DNA of 44,807 nucleotides from Oscillospiraceae bacterium (GTDB lineage Bacteria; Bacillota; Clostridia; Christensenellales; Aristaeellaceae): positions 1 to 44,807 of the forward strand of contig JAITTS010000009.1 of the NCBI GenBank assembly GCA_031286995.1, read 5' to 3'. Shown here piece after piece: positions 25,722 to 34,248 of this stretch. Both the position numbers and the translations under genes were made by a program. Under the pieces are notes generated by a model that saw nothing but the letters and a program-made list of their open reading frames with translations, made no database searches and was not told the DNA's origin. The stretch's first letter is position 1, and the number at the start of each line of letters is the position of its first letter.

Positions 25722-26759
25722 ATGCTGGCAGCCAGAATGTACGGTATCAACGATCTGCGCGTAGAGCAGGTTCCCACCCCTATTCCCGGGCCGGGGGAAG
25801 CCTTGCTACAGGTGAAAGCCGCGGCCATCTGCGGCACGGATGTGCGCATGCTGACCGCGGGCGCGGCCGGGGTGGATGCGAAGCATCCCATCATCTTGGG
25901 GCACGAGTTCGCGGGCGTTATTGCCTCCGTGGGGCCGGGCGTCACCGCCGCCGCACCGGGCGACCGGGTGGCGGTGGCCCCCAACATGGGCTGCGGGCAC
26001 TGCGATCTGTGCGTATCCGGCAACGGCCAGCTGTGCGCGGACTACCGCGCCTTAGGCGTTAACCTGGACGGGGGCTTTGCCGAGTATGTGCTGATCCCGG
26101 CGCAGGCGGTATCCGGCGGCAACATCACCCCGCTGGGGACCGGCAGCTTTGTGGATGGCGCGCTCAACGAGCCCTTTTCCTGCGCGCTGAACGGATCGGA
26201 GCGCTGTGCCATACGGCCCGGCGACTTTGTACTGATCGTGGGCGCGGGGGCCATCGGCCTGATGCACGCCAAGCTGGCCCGCCTGCAGGGCGCCAGCCGC
26301 GTGGTGCTCAGCGACCTTTCTGCGGATCGCCAGGCCAATGCCCGCAAGGTAGATGCATCTTTCACCACCGTGGGCGCGCTGGATGCGCAAAAAGTGGCGG
26401 ACCTGACAGAGGGGCATCTGTTCGATGTGGTGATCACCGCCTGCCCTGCCCCCGCGGCCCAGCAAGCCAGTTTTAGCCAGGCGGCGGTGAACGGGCGCGT
26501 GTGCTTCTTTGGCGGCCTGCCCAAAGGGCGGGAGGAAGTGATGCTGAACACCAACATCATTCATTACAAGCAGCTCATCGTCACGGGCACAACCCGCGCC
26601 AGCTTGACCCAGTATCGCAAGACCCTGCGCTTTATCTGCGAAAAGGCGCTCTCTATGGAGGATTTGGTGACCAGCCGCGCGCCCCTGACGGATATTGCGG
26701 AGCTCTTCGAATTGGCCAAGGCGGCCAAAGGGCTCAAAAACGTGGTAGAATTTGCTTAA
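25722..26759 (+). CDS. Zinc-dependent medium-chain dehydrogenase
   Basis: A 345-residue sorbitol/threonine dehydrogenase-type enzyme. Catalytic zinc ligands are Cys37 (AICGTD), His61 and Glu62 (GHEFAG). Structural-zinc cysteines are at 91, 94, 97 and 105 (GCGHCDLC). The nucleotide loop GAGAIG is at 174-179. The start at 25722 is taken because AAAGGAGA precedes it and earlier in-frame sequence runs into the kinase gene. It is the last gene of the three-gene unit and is followed directly by a strong terminator. It is the third zinc dehydrogenase of the locus. Confidence 0.9.
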   Translation: MLAARMYGINDLRVEQVPTPIPGPGEALLQVKAAAICGTDVRMLTAGAAGVDAKHPIILGHEFAGVIASVGPGVTAAAPGDRVAVAPNMGCGHCDLCVSGNGQLCADYRALGVNLDGGFAEYVLIPAQAVSGGNITPLGTGSFVDGALNEPFSCALNGSERCAIRPGDFVLIVGAGAIGLMHAKLARLQGASRVVLSDLSADRQANARKVDASFTTVGALDAQKVADLTEGHLFDVVITACPAPAAQQASFSQAAVNGRVCFFGGLPKGREEVMLNTNIIHYKQLIVTGTTRASLTQYRKTLRFICEKALSMEDLVTSRAPLTDIAELFELAKAAKGLKNVVEFA

Positions 26760-26782
26760 AAATGGAAAGATACACCGCATCT

Positions 26783-26810
26783 CCCCCGGCTCATACGGCC
26801 GGGGTTTTTT
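26783..26810 (+). terminator. Rho-independent terminator
   Basis: CCCCGGC pairs with GCCGGGG around a seven-base loop and is followed by TTTTTT. It closes the Gfo/Idh-kinase-dehydrogenase unit 25 bases after its last stop. Confidence 0.92.
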
Positions 26811-26904
26811 AGTGTGGAGGGGGTTGCAAAACAGATACTGTTTCGATACACTGTGCATGCCGTTTCACAGCAAACAGTGAAACGACCCCATGAGGAGGCC
26901 CTGT

Positions 26905-28023
26905 ATGCAAGCATATCTTTACCCCATCGAACAGGCGACACTTCACTTTTTAATCGCGGCTTTCCTGCTCACCATGCCGTACACGCTGGTGCAGTACATC
27001 CGGTATGGCGCGGTATCCAAGCTGCGGGCCTTGATCTTATTTTCTTTTTTCTTTTATATGCTCAGCGCCTTTTACGTGGTGATTTTGCCCCTGCCGGATC
27101 CCGCCACGATGCTCTCGCCGCATCAAGAGCCTTTTATGCAGCTGATCCCCTTTCGGTTCATCTACGATTTTGTTACAAAAACCAAGCTGAATATCCGCGC
27201 TTTTTCCACCTACCTGCCGGCGCTGAAACAGAACGTGGTGTACGAGCCAGCCTTTAACGTATTGCTCACGGTACCCTTTGGCATGTACCTGGCGTATTAC
27301 TTCAAGCAAAATCTTAAAAGGACGCTGATCTTTACCTTCGCGCTGACCCTGTTTTTCGAAGTGACGCAGCTGACTGCCCTGTACGGCTTCTACCCCTACC
27401 CTTACCGCCTGTTCGATGTGGATGATTTGATGCTCAACACCCTGGGCGGGGTGATCGGCTTTTTTCTGGCCAAGCGCCTGCTGGTGTTTCTGCCCACAAG
27501 GGATAGGATCGACCAAAAGAACATACAGCGCAGTGTGCGCGTAGGCTACCTGCGGCGGGTCTTTGCCCTGGGCATGGATTACATCGTCTTTGCCATGGTT
27601 CGTTTCGTCATCAACGCGGCTGGCTTGCAGCGCTTGGGCACGCAAGCTCTGTGGGATTTTTTGCTGATGGCCGCGCTGTTTATCGGGTTTGCCCTTGTGC
27701 AGTGGCGCTTCAAACAAACTCTGGGCAAAGCCCTTGTACACATTCGGCTGACGCAGACGCGCGCGGGGTGGCCCCTGCCCGTGGCGCTGGCTGTACGTTA
27801 CGGCATTCTGTGGCTGCTGGTTTGCTTCAACCTTTGGCGGGCCACGCTGCTGCCGCCGGTGAACGGGTTTGAGATCAGCGAGCTTGTGCCCGTTGGCTTG
27901 CTGCTGCTGATCGGCCTGGATGCATGCATCGGCTTCTTTACGGGCAAGACACTGCTGTACGAGCGCATCAGTGGCATGAAAAATATCAGCACCAAGAGGC
28001 TGCCCGGCGCGGATCTAGTGTAA
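26905..28023 (+). CDS. VanZ-like and RDD-domain membrane protein
   Basis: A 372-residue membrane protein. The N-terminal half (about 1-195) has several membrane helices and VanZ-type motifs (PFRFIYDF, FNVLLTVPFGMYL and the DVDDLMLNTLGGVIGF signature). The C-terminal half from about 205 matches an RDD domain, with the KQTLGKALVHIRL segment and further helices. VanZ-like proteins are linked to teicoplanin resistance or envelope functions, and RDD proteins to transport; neither gives a firm role. GAGGAGG sets the ATG at 26905. It appears to be a single-gene unit between a terminator and the convergent DUF4097 operon. Confidence 0.85.
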   Translation: MQAYLYPIEQATLHFLIAAFLLTMPYTLVQYIRYGAVSKLRALILFSFFFYMLSAFYVVILPLPDPATMLSPHQEPFMQLIPFRFIYDFVTKTKLNIRAFSTYLPALKQNVVYEPAFNVLLTVPFGMYLAYYFKQNLKRTLIFTFALTLFFEVTQLTALYGFYPYPYRLFDVDDLMLNTLGGVIGFFLAKRLLVFLPTRDRIDQKNIQRSVRVGYLRRVFALGMDYIVFAMVRFVINAAGLQRLGTQALWDFLLMAALFIGFALVQWRFKQTLGKALVHIRLTQTRAGWPLPVALAVRYGILWLLVCFNLWRATLLPPVNGFEISELVPVGLLLLIGLDACIGFFTGKTLLYERISGMKNISTKRLPGADLV

Positions 28024-28036
28024 GCCTGATGATCAA

Positions 28037-28071
28037 AACTCTGCCCCGGCCCAATGAGCCAGGGCGGTCTC
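28037..28071 (-). terminator. Probable terminator between convergent genes
   Basis: On the minus strand GCCCTGGC pairs with GCCGGGGC (one wobble) around a six-base loop, followed by AGAGTTTTGA. The weak T tract makes efficiency uncertain. It would end the DUF4097 transcript. Confidence 0.45.
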
Positions 28072-28101
28072 TTGCCCGCATAAGCGCCTGTTAAGCACTC
28101 G

Positions 28102-29106
28102 CTAATAGAGGAAACGCACGCTGCCGGATGAGGTTTGGCAATCGATCGCCACCACGGGGTGATCGCCCACCGCGGCGGAGAGGGCCTTGCCATCGCGCAC
28201 GGCGGGGAAATCCGTGTGGATGCTGCCCGAGCCGCTGCGCCCCGCGAAGCGGAAGGCCGCATCCCGCGGTAGCGTCACCCGCACAGAGCCGGAAGAGGCG
28301 CGAAAGCTGATGTCGCCCGTCAGGCGCGTCACCTCCACGCGCTGCGCGCCGGATGTGCTGCTGAAGCTGCCCGCGCCCTCAAAGCGATCCACCTGGGTCA
28401 GGCCGGATGTGGTCTGCACATCCGCGCGGCCCCGCAGCGCGTCTATGCGCATGGATCCGCTTGTGGTGCGCACACTGTGGCTCTCCCCATCCAGCGCGGC
28501 GATGTGCGTGCTGCCGGATGTCTGCTGCAGCGTGCCGCTGCCCGTGATGGCCCCGGCGCGTATGCTGCCGCTGCTGCTGCTGATGGTGTACTCGGCGCAG
28601 CGCAGGCTGGCCAGCGCGGCGCTGCCGGAGCTCATGTGCAGGGCAAAGCGCGCCACATCCAGATCATCCGGCATATCCAGCGCGCCGGATGTCATGCGCA
28701 CATCCAGCGCGCCGGTGAAGGCCCGGGGCAGCAGCACGGTCACCTGCTCAAACACGTTAAAGAACAGGCCGATGCGCAGGCGCGGGTGCTCCCGCACCAC
28801 GAGGGTATCCCCCTGGCGTTCCGCACTCACCTGGGCGCGGCTGCCCTGTGGCAGGTTGCTCTCGTAGATGACCCGCAGGCGCTCATCCGGCGCCCTGCGC
28901 ACCTGTACGCGCAGGGCGGCGGTATCCACCGCCACGGTATCCAGGCTGCGCAGGTCATAGGTCTCATCCATCACGGTGGTTGTGGGCACGGTTTGAAAGA
29001 GCGGCAAAACAAAATCCCCCTTTGAGCCTTGTATCAAGATCACCAGCAACAGGGCCAGCAATCCCAGCCACAGCAGCAGGCGCAGGCCGAAGTGTGTGTG
29101 TCGCAT
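28102..29106 (-). CDS. DUF4097 beta-helix protein with membrane anchor
   Basis: A 334-residue protein with one N-terminal membrane helix (about 9-27) and a long extracellular or envelope-facing region. From about 130 to the end it is built from repeated short strands with Thr-Ser-Gly-Ser corners (MTSGALD, MSSGSAAL, TSGSTHI, TTSGSMRI, TTSGLTQV, ASSGSVRV), the pattern of DUF4097 right-handed beta-helices such as LiaX and YvlB. These commonly accompany PadR and HAAS-domain proteins and are linked to envelope-stress sensing. It begins three bases after the HAAS gene stop. Biochemical role unknown. Confidence 0.88.
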   Translation of the reverse strand: MRHTHFGLRLLLWLGLLALLLVILIQGSKGDFVLPLFQTVPTTTVMDETYDLRSLDTVAVDTAALRVQVRRAPDERLRVIYESNLPQGSRAQVSAERQGDTLVVREHPRLRIGLFFNVFEQVTVLLPRAFTGALDVRMTSGALDMPDDLDVARFALHMSSGSAALASLRCAEYTISSSSGSIRAGAITGSGTLQQTSGSTHIAALDGESHSVRTTSGSMRIDALRGRADVQTTSGLTQVDRFEGAGSFSSTSGAQRVEVTRLTGDISFRASSGSVRVTLPRDAAFRFAGRSGSGSIHTDFPAVRDGKALSAAVGDHPVVAIDCQTSSGSVRFLY

Positions 29107-29109
29107 GCG

Positions 29110-29739
29110 CTAACCCCGCATGTCGAAGAACAGGTTGAGCAGCTGCTGCACGATGGGCGCGATTAAAAAGATGATCCACGAGATGTGCCAGTTGCCGAAG
29201 GTGAAGCTGATGATGAAGTACAGCGCGGTGGTGAGCAGCCACAGGATGGAGCTGAGGGAGCCGCGTATGCGCTTGCGCCGCGCCTCGTCGTAGGATGGGG
29301 GCAGGCGGCGGGCCGGGGCGGGGGCACCTGCGAGGGAGAAAAAATGAAAGATCAACTGCGCCGTGGCCACGCCCACGATCAACCAAAAGGCCACCCAGGC
29401 CAGCGTGTTGCCCAGTATGCCCCGCACCAGCGTCAGCACCGCCGCGGCCGCACAGTACATAAACACCGCGGTGGATACCACCTGCGCGGTCTGCTGCCGG
29501 GGGATGTAGGGGTTATCCGGTTCGGGATCGGATGCCAGAATCTGTATCAGCGATGCCGTGTCGCCGATGCCGCTGATCACGCGTTGCACCGCCGCATCCG
29601 GCTCTTCGCCCGCAGCCAGCAGATCGTCGTACTTGGCCTGCAGATTGCCCAACAGCTCTTCGCGAAACTCGCGGATGCGGGGGGTATCCGGTGCGTCGGC
29701 AAACAATCTATCCACGTGGGTGCGCAGGGTTTCGTTCAT
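29110..29739 (-). CDS. HAAS/DUF1700-type membrane protein
   Basis: A 209-residue protein. The soluble N-terminal helix bundle (about 1-75: REFREELLGNLQAKYDDLLA, then AVQRVISGIGDTASL) is the HAAS or permease-prefix module. About four membrane helices follow (near 85-130 and 160-205). The ATG at 29739 is set by AAAGGAGAGAG. It sits between the PadR regulator and the DUF4097 gene, the usual order of this module, which suggests a sensing or sequestering partner for the two. Function is not established for this protein. Confidence 0.85.
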   Translation of the reverse strand: MNETLRTHVDRLFADAPDTPRIREFREELLGNLQAKYDDLLAAGEEPDAAVQRVISGIGDTASLIQILASDPEPDNPYIPRQQTAQVVSTAVFMYCAAAAVLTLVRGILGNTLAWVAFWLIVGVATAQLIFHFFSLAGAPAPARRLPPSYDEARRKRIRGSLSSILWLLTTALYFIISFTFGNWHISWIIFLIAPIVQQLLNLFFDMRG

Positions 29740-29756
29740 GGTCTCTCTCTCCTTTT

Positions 29757-30110
29757 TTATTGCAAATGAGGGTCTTGTGGGTCTTCTTGGGCCAGCAGCG
29801 AGTCGATCAAGGCCTTGGCCTGGGCCCAATCCGCCAAGCTTTCGGCAAAGCATTGACGGCCCAACGGGGTGATGGCGTAGTAACGGCGGCGCGCGCCCTG
29901 TTCCGCATCGCCCCAGTAGGATGCGATGTATCCGCCCGCTTCCAGCCTGCGGAAGGCGGAATACAGTGTGGCCTCCTTGAGCTCGTACTGGTTGCGCGTC
30001 TTGGCCGCAACGGCTTTGTTGATCTCATACCCGTAGCTGTCCTTGCCCATCAGGCGCGCCAGGATGATGCTCTCCGTGTGGCCGCGCACCAGATCCGATG
30101 TCAGCGACAA
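29757..30110 (-). CDS. PadR-family transcriptional regulator
   Basis: A 117-residue PadR repressor. The winged helix covers most of the protein: SIILARLMGKDSYGYEI, ATLYSAFRRLEAGGYI and GARRRYYAITPLG. The first codon is TTG, with GGGAGGTGA seven bases ahead and no ATG that fits. It heads the PadR-HAAS-DUF4097 operon and likely represses its own promoter. The operator was not identified with confidence, though ATGCACAGCAT at 30152-30162 overlaps the -10 region. Confidence 0.9.
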   Translation of the reverse strand: MSLTSDLVRGHTESIILARLMGKDSYGYEINKAVAAKTRNQYELKEATLYSAFRRLEAGGYIASYWGDAEQGARRRYYAITPLGRQCFAESLADWAQAKALIDSLLAQEDPQDPHLQ

Positions 30111-30157
30111 GCGCTCACCTCCCGTTTGGGTTGGCGTTGGTTTTGATTGCCATGCAC

Positions 30158-30186
30158 AGCATAGCGCGCGATACTTCGTCTGTCAA
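30158..30186 (-). promoter_or_regulatory. Sigma-A promoter of the PadR operon
   Basis: TTGACA and TATGCT, 17 bases apart on the minus strand, about 45 bases ahead of the TTG start. An ATGC-ACA-GCAT inverted repeat overlaps the -10 side and could be a regulator site. Confidence 0.75.
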
Positions 30187-30339
30187 GGTATCTCATCAAT
30201 TCCTAATGCAACTCTAATTAGTTTTGCACGGAAAATTTCACAAATAAATATGCGTTACGGCAAAGGCGGCGGGTGGGGGCGGGGGATGGCATGGCGTTGT
30301 GTGCGCATACTTGCTGCGCTGTTTTTTACCGTTGCCCTG

Positions 30340-30455
30340 TGACGCGTTTTTTATTTAATATTCTTTAATAATAAAATATTGAAAGAGGAGAATGCATAAA
30401 TAAAACAATTTTATGAATAATTATTTTATTTGTCCACAGGTCATGTAAAATACTT
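30340..30455. other. AT-rich block upstream of the sugar-importer promoter
   Basis: In otherwise GC-rich DNA this stretch is almost wholly A and T, with small palindromes such as AATAATTATT. I see no gene in 30187-30652. The position directly upstream of a promoter suggests an UP element or a site for a nucleoid protein. Confidence 0.5.
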
Positions 30456-30456
30456 G

Positions 30457-30485
30457 TTGACAGACAGAAGTAGCCATGTTACACT
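30457..30485 (+). promoter_or_regulatory. Sigma-A promoter of the LplB-type importer
   Basis: TTGACA and TACACT with a 17-base spacer. The start codon is 168 bases downstream, leaving an untranslated leader of about 160 bases in which I recognise no known riboswitch. Confidence 0.7.
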
Positions 30486-30652
30486 TTCAAGCATAGAGAG
30501 GCTGCATATTGCGGCACGGTTCCCGGCTGGAAAGTATTTGGCGAAGTGTGTATTTATAAATTTCCTTAATAAATGAAATGCAGGTATGTACGCCCAAATA
30601 TTCGCTTTCTGTCGACGCATCGCCCCATCCGGCTGTTAAGGAGGGAACCCCC

Positions 30653-31612
30653 ATGACCAGGGCCCCCGCCGCAACGCGGCCCATCCTTGCCCACAACCTG
30701 GCGCGGCGCAAAAAGACGCTGCTGCTCACCAGCATGGCGCTGCCTGGCGCGCTGTGGTTGCTGTTGCTGCGCTACTTGCCCATGTTTGGGCTGGTGTTCG
30801 CCTTTCAGACCGACAGAATCCGCCCTACCCTGTGGGATCGCGTGATCAAGAACGCGTGGACAGGGTTTAAAAACTTCGAGTTTCTCTTTACCACATCCGA
30901 TTCGTGGCGCATGGTGCGCAACACCATCGCTTACAACGCGGTGTGGATTGTGTTGGGCCTGGTGGTATCCGTGGCGTTCGCCATCATTCTCAACGAAATA
31001 CCCCGCAAATTCCTCGGCAAGACGTATCAGACGCTGATGTTTTTTCCCTACTTTATCAGTTGGGTGGTCGTCAGCTACTTTGTTTTCGCCTTTTTAAGCC
31101 CGGATAAGGGCCTGCTGACCTTCTGGCAGCGCAGCCTGGGGCAGACGCCCGTGGATTGGTACAACACCCCCGGCCCATGGCCCTACGTGCTGACCCTGGC
31201 CTACCTGTGGAAGAATGTCGGTTACTCCTGCATCCTCTACCTGGCGGCCATCACAGGGATAGACGCCAGCCAGTACGAGGCCGCCGGCATTGACGGGGCC
31301 ACCAAGTGGCAACAGGTGCGCTTTGTGACGTTGCCGCACCTGCGCAACATGATCATCATCCTGCTGATCATGAGTGTGGGCAAAATTTTTAATTCGGATT
31401 TTGGTCTTTTCTATAACGTGCCCCGGGATTCCGGCCCCTTGTTTTCGGCCACGCAGGTGGTGGATACCTTCGTGTACCGCGCCCTGGCCAAGACAGGCAA
31501 CGTGGGCATGAGCACTGCGGCGGGCCTCTTCCAAAATGTCGTCAACTTTGTGGTCATCATGCTGGTCAACACACTCTTTCGCAAGATTGATCCGGAGACC
31601 GCCCTGTTTTAA
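30653..31612 (+). CDS. Carbohydrate ABC transporter permease (LplB/UgpA type)
   Basis: A 319-residue permease with six main membrane helices. The N-terminus contains the family segment LLLLRYLPMFGLVFAFQ, and the coupling region reads YEAAGIDGATKWQQVRFVTLP near 220, the EAA loop that contacts the ATPase. TAAGGAGG sets the ATG at 30653, and the long in-frame extension upstream is rejected. It heads a three-gene importer unit without an ATPase. Relatives in Bacillota take up oligosaccharides using a shared MsmX-type ATPase encoded elsewhere. Confidence 0.93.
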   Translation: MTRAPAATRPILAHNLARRKKTLLLTSMALPGALWLLLLRYLPMFGLVFAFQTDRIRPTLWDRVIKNAWTGFKNFEFLFTTSDSWRMVRNTIAYNAVWIVLGLVVSVAFAIILNEIPRKFLGKTYQTLMFFPYFISWVVVSYFVFAFLSPDKGLLTFWQRSLGQTPVDWYNTPGPWPYVLTLAYLWKNVGYSCILYLAAITGIDASQYEAAGIDGATKWQQVRFVTLPHLRNMIIILLIMSVGKIFNSDFGLFYNVPRDSGPLFSATQVVDTFVYRALAKTGNVGMSTAAGLFQNVVNFVVIMLVNTLFRKIDPETALF

Positions 31613-31644
31613 CCCGCATTCATCGCAGAAAGGGGGGAGCGCCC

Positions 31645-32574
31645 ATGTCCGTAGCCAAATCCGCATCCCGGCGCGCATCCCGTTTGACCACCGTCGGCCC
31701 CGGCGCGGAGGCTGTCTTTCACCTGATCCTGGGCCTGTTTTCGCTGGCCTGCGTGGTGCCCTTCATTTTTGTGATCATCATCTCCTTTTCGTCTGAGCCC
31801 GCCATCCGCGCCAACGGCTTCTCGTTTTTGCCCGCTGCCTGGTCGCTGGATGCCTACCGCTTTGTGATGCGGCTGGGTGATCAGCTGTGGCGCTCGTACT
31901 TCAACAGCTTCTTCATCACCGTGGTGGGTACGGCGCTGAGTGTGCTGATCTGTGTGCTGTACGCCTATCCCCTGTTCAGGCGGGATTACAAGTACCGCGG
32001 CTTTTTCACCTTCTTTAGCTTCTTTACCACCCTCTTCGGGGGGGGGCTGGTGCCCACGTACATGGTATCCAAGTTCATGCTGGGGCTTAGCGACAACTAC
32101 GCGGCGCTGATCGTGCCGCTACTGGTCAGCCCCTTCTACATCATCGTGATGCGCACCTTCTACAGCAGCACGGTGCCGGAGGCGCTGATAGAATCCGCAT
32201 CCATAGACGGCAGCGGGGAGTACCGCACGCTCTTTCAGATCATTTTGCCCATCTGTCTGCCCGGCATTGCCACCATCGCGCTGCTCAACGCCCTGGCGTA
32301 CTGGAATGAGTGGTTCATCGCCATGCTCTACATCACCAAGCCCCAGTATATCCCGCTGCAATATCTGCTGATGCGTATGCAAAACCAGGCGGATTTCTTG
32401 GCCAGAAACAGCTCAATGATTGGCGCGGAGGCCGTCAACTTGGTGGCCAATCAGCCCACGGAGACCCTGCGCATGGCCCTGGTGGTGTTTATTGTGCTAC
32501 CCATCGCCTGCGCGTATCCCTTCTTTCAGCGCTTCATCATATCCGGGCTCACCATCGGCTCTGTTAAAGGGTAG
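31645..32574 (+). CDS. Carbohydrate ABC transporter permease (LplC/UgpE type)
   Basis: A 309-residue permease and partner of the preceding LplB-type protein. It has six membrane helices, the EAA-like loop ALIESASIDGSGEYRTLFQI near 180, and ends with FFQRFIISGLTIGSVKG, the usual C-terminus of this subfamily. GAAAGGGGGG precedes the ATG, 32 bases after the previous stop. It forms the heterodimeric channel with that protein. Confidence 0.93.
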   Translation: MSVAKSASRRASRLTTVGPGAEAVFHLILGLFSLACVVPFIFVIIISFSSEPAIRANGFSFLPAAWSLDAYRFVMRLGDQLWRSYFNSFFITVVGTALSVLICVLYAYPLFRRDYKYRGFFTFFSFFTTLFGGGLVPTYMVSKFMLGLSDNYAALIVPLLVSPFYIIVMRTFYSSTVPEALIESASIDGSGEYRTLFQIILPICLPGIATIALLNALAYWNEWFIAMLYITKPQYIPLQYLLMRMQNQADFLARNSSMIGAEAVNLVANQPTETLRMALVVFIVLPIACAYPFFQRFIISGLTIGSVKG

Positions 32575-32626
32575 AACGGCAGGCGACCGCCGCCGTTTAC
32601 CATATATCAACAAGGAGGTACACGAC

Positions 32627-34129
32627 ATGAAACGGATTCTCGCCTTCGCTTTGACCCTGGCCCTGCTGACCCTCAGCCTGGCGGGCGTTGCCTTGGCGGC
32701 GGATGACCCCAGCGAAGAGGTCACCATCCGCTGGATGCTGGATGGCAGCAACGTGACGGATGATTCTGCTGTGCTGGAGGCCGTCAACGCCTACTTGAAG
32801 GAAAAGATCAACGCCAAACTGGAAGTCATTTGGGGTACATGGGGCGACTTTGACAACAACTCCGTGCTCAACATCAATTCCGGCGCGGATATCGACATCT
32901 ACTTCACCTGTTCTTGGAGCGCGAATGAGTACAGCGCATATGCCAAGAAAGGCGCGTGGGTGCGGCTGGATGACCCGGCCAATAACCTGCTGGAGAAGTA
33001 TGCCCCCAACCTGTTCACCGTGCTGCCCCCCGTGCTGGCCGAGGGCGCCAAGGTAGAAGGCGCGGATGGCGTGGGCGTGTACGGCCTACCCGGGTACAAA
33101 GAGGTTGCCCAGCAGTACACCTGGGATATCAACACCCCCCTGCTGACCGAGCTGGGCTACAGCGTGGATGATGTGAGCGACTTCTATGCCTTTGGCGACA
33201 TACTGGCCAAGGCAAAGGAAGCCAAGGGCGCAGATTTCTATCCCCTGAACATTGAGGGCGCCGTGCTGGAGCGCATGGTGAACCACTCGGATATCGTGGA
33301 CACCAACCTGTTGCTCTCCTTTGAGTTTGATCCGGTGAATCCCGCTCAGTCCGAGGCCGTGATCAAGAGCCGCTATGAGACCGATGGCTACAAAAAGTTT
33401 GTGGAGAAGGTTCGTGAGTACTACCAGGCTGGCTACATCAACCCCGATATGGCCAACCACGAATCCTCCGGCCCGGCCCGCACCAACGCGCAGCTGAGCG
33501 GCGCTTACCTGATAGGCACCCAGACGTACGCGCCCGGCTACGACCGCCAGGCCAGCCAAGAGCGCGGCTTTGAGGTCACCTTTAAGCCCGCCCAGGCAGG
33601 CATCATCTCCACCACCTCCGCCCGCGGCGCGATGATGGCCATCTCCTCGGCCTCCAAGCATCCGGAGCGCGCGCTGCAGTTCCTCGCCTTGCTCAACACC
33701 GATCCCTACCTGTTCACGTTGCTCGCCTACGGCGTAGAGGGCGTGCATTACAACCTGCAAGATGGCAAGGTGGCCTTTACCGACAAGCGGCAGGATTACC
33801 TGCCCTGGCGCAACGGCCTGGGCAACATCACCCAGCTGCCCCTGACCGTGGATGACGACCCGGATATCTGGGAGAAATTCGCCAAGTTCAACGACGCGCA
33901 GGGTGTGCCGCTGCTGGGCTTTGCCTTTGACGCCACGCCGGTAGAGACCGAGATGACCGCCCTGATCAATGCCGCCAATGAGTATGCCGATCCCCTGAAC
34001 GCGGGCGTGGTCGATCCCGCCGAAAAACTGCCCGAGTTTATCGCGAAGCTGAAGGCCAACGGCATCGACAAAGTGCTCGAGGAGGCCAACACCCAGCTGC
34101 AGGCCTTCCTGGCCGCCAAGGGCAACTAA
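32627..34129 (+). CDS. Extracellular solute-binding protein (family 1, LplA type)
   Basis: A 500-residue binding protein. The signal peptide (MKRILAFALTLALLTLSLAG) ends in ALA, with no lipobox cysteine although relatives are usually lipoproteins. After it, VTIRWMLDGSNVTDD and ADIDIYFTCSWSANEY mark the first lobe, and a YLPWRNGLGN segment with large aromatic residues lies in the second. AAGGAGGT sets the ATG. It is the last gene of the importer unit. The family binds oligosaccharides or aldouronate-type ligands; the ligand is not predictable. Confidence 0.92.
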   Translation: MKRILAFALTLALLTLSLAGVALAADDPSEEVTIRWMLDGSNVTDDSAVLEAVNAYLKEKINAKLEVIWGTWGDFDNNSVLNINSGADIDIYFTCSWSANEYSAYAKKGAWVRLDDPANNLLEKYAPNLFTVLPPVLAEGAKVEGADGVGVYGLPGYKEVAQQYTWDINTPLLTELGYSVDDVSDFYAFGDILAKAKEAKGADFYPLNIEGAVLERMVNHSDIVDTNLLLSFEFDPVNPAQSEAVIKSRYETDGYKKFVEKVREYYQAGYINPDMANHESSGPARTNAQLSGAYLIGTQTYAPGYDRQASQERGFEVTFKPAQAGIISTTSARGAMMAISSASKHPERALQFLALLNTDPYLFTLLAYGVEGVHYNLQDGKVAFTDKRQDYLPWRNGLGNITQLPLTVDDDPDIWEKFAKFNDAQGVPLLGFAFDATPVETEMTALINAANEYADPLNAGVVDPAEKLPEFIAKLKANGIDKVLEEANTQLQAFLAAKGN

Positions 34130-34169
34130 GGCCGAATCCATTCTCTAGCTGACAAAAAGTTTCCTCACA

Positions 34170-34215
34170 AACGGGGCTGTCTTGCTTTCTTTTCGGTTGG
34201 CAAGACAGCCCCGTT
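34170..34215. terminator. Bidirectional hairpin with perfect 16-bp stem
   Basis: AACGGGGCTGTCTTGC and its exact reverse complement are separated by 14 bases between two convergent genes. T-containing tracts lie on both sides (CTATTTG on plus, CTTTTTG farther out on minus). It should stop the importer and flavoprotein transcripts. Confidence 0.8.
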
Positions 34216-34248
34216 CTATTTGCCCGCCATCGCTCCGGCCTCCGCGCG

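Noticed and set aside
30250-30342. Short plus-strand frame of about 30 codons in the AT-rich intergenic region
   Set aside because: No ribosome site ahead of its ATG and no promoter; composition looks random.
33086-34141. Minus-strand frame opposite the solute-binding protein
   Set aside because: It is a typical high-GC shadow frame rich in glycine, histidine and glutamine, with no ribosome site.
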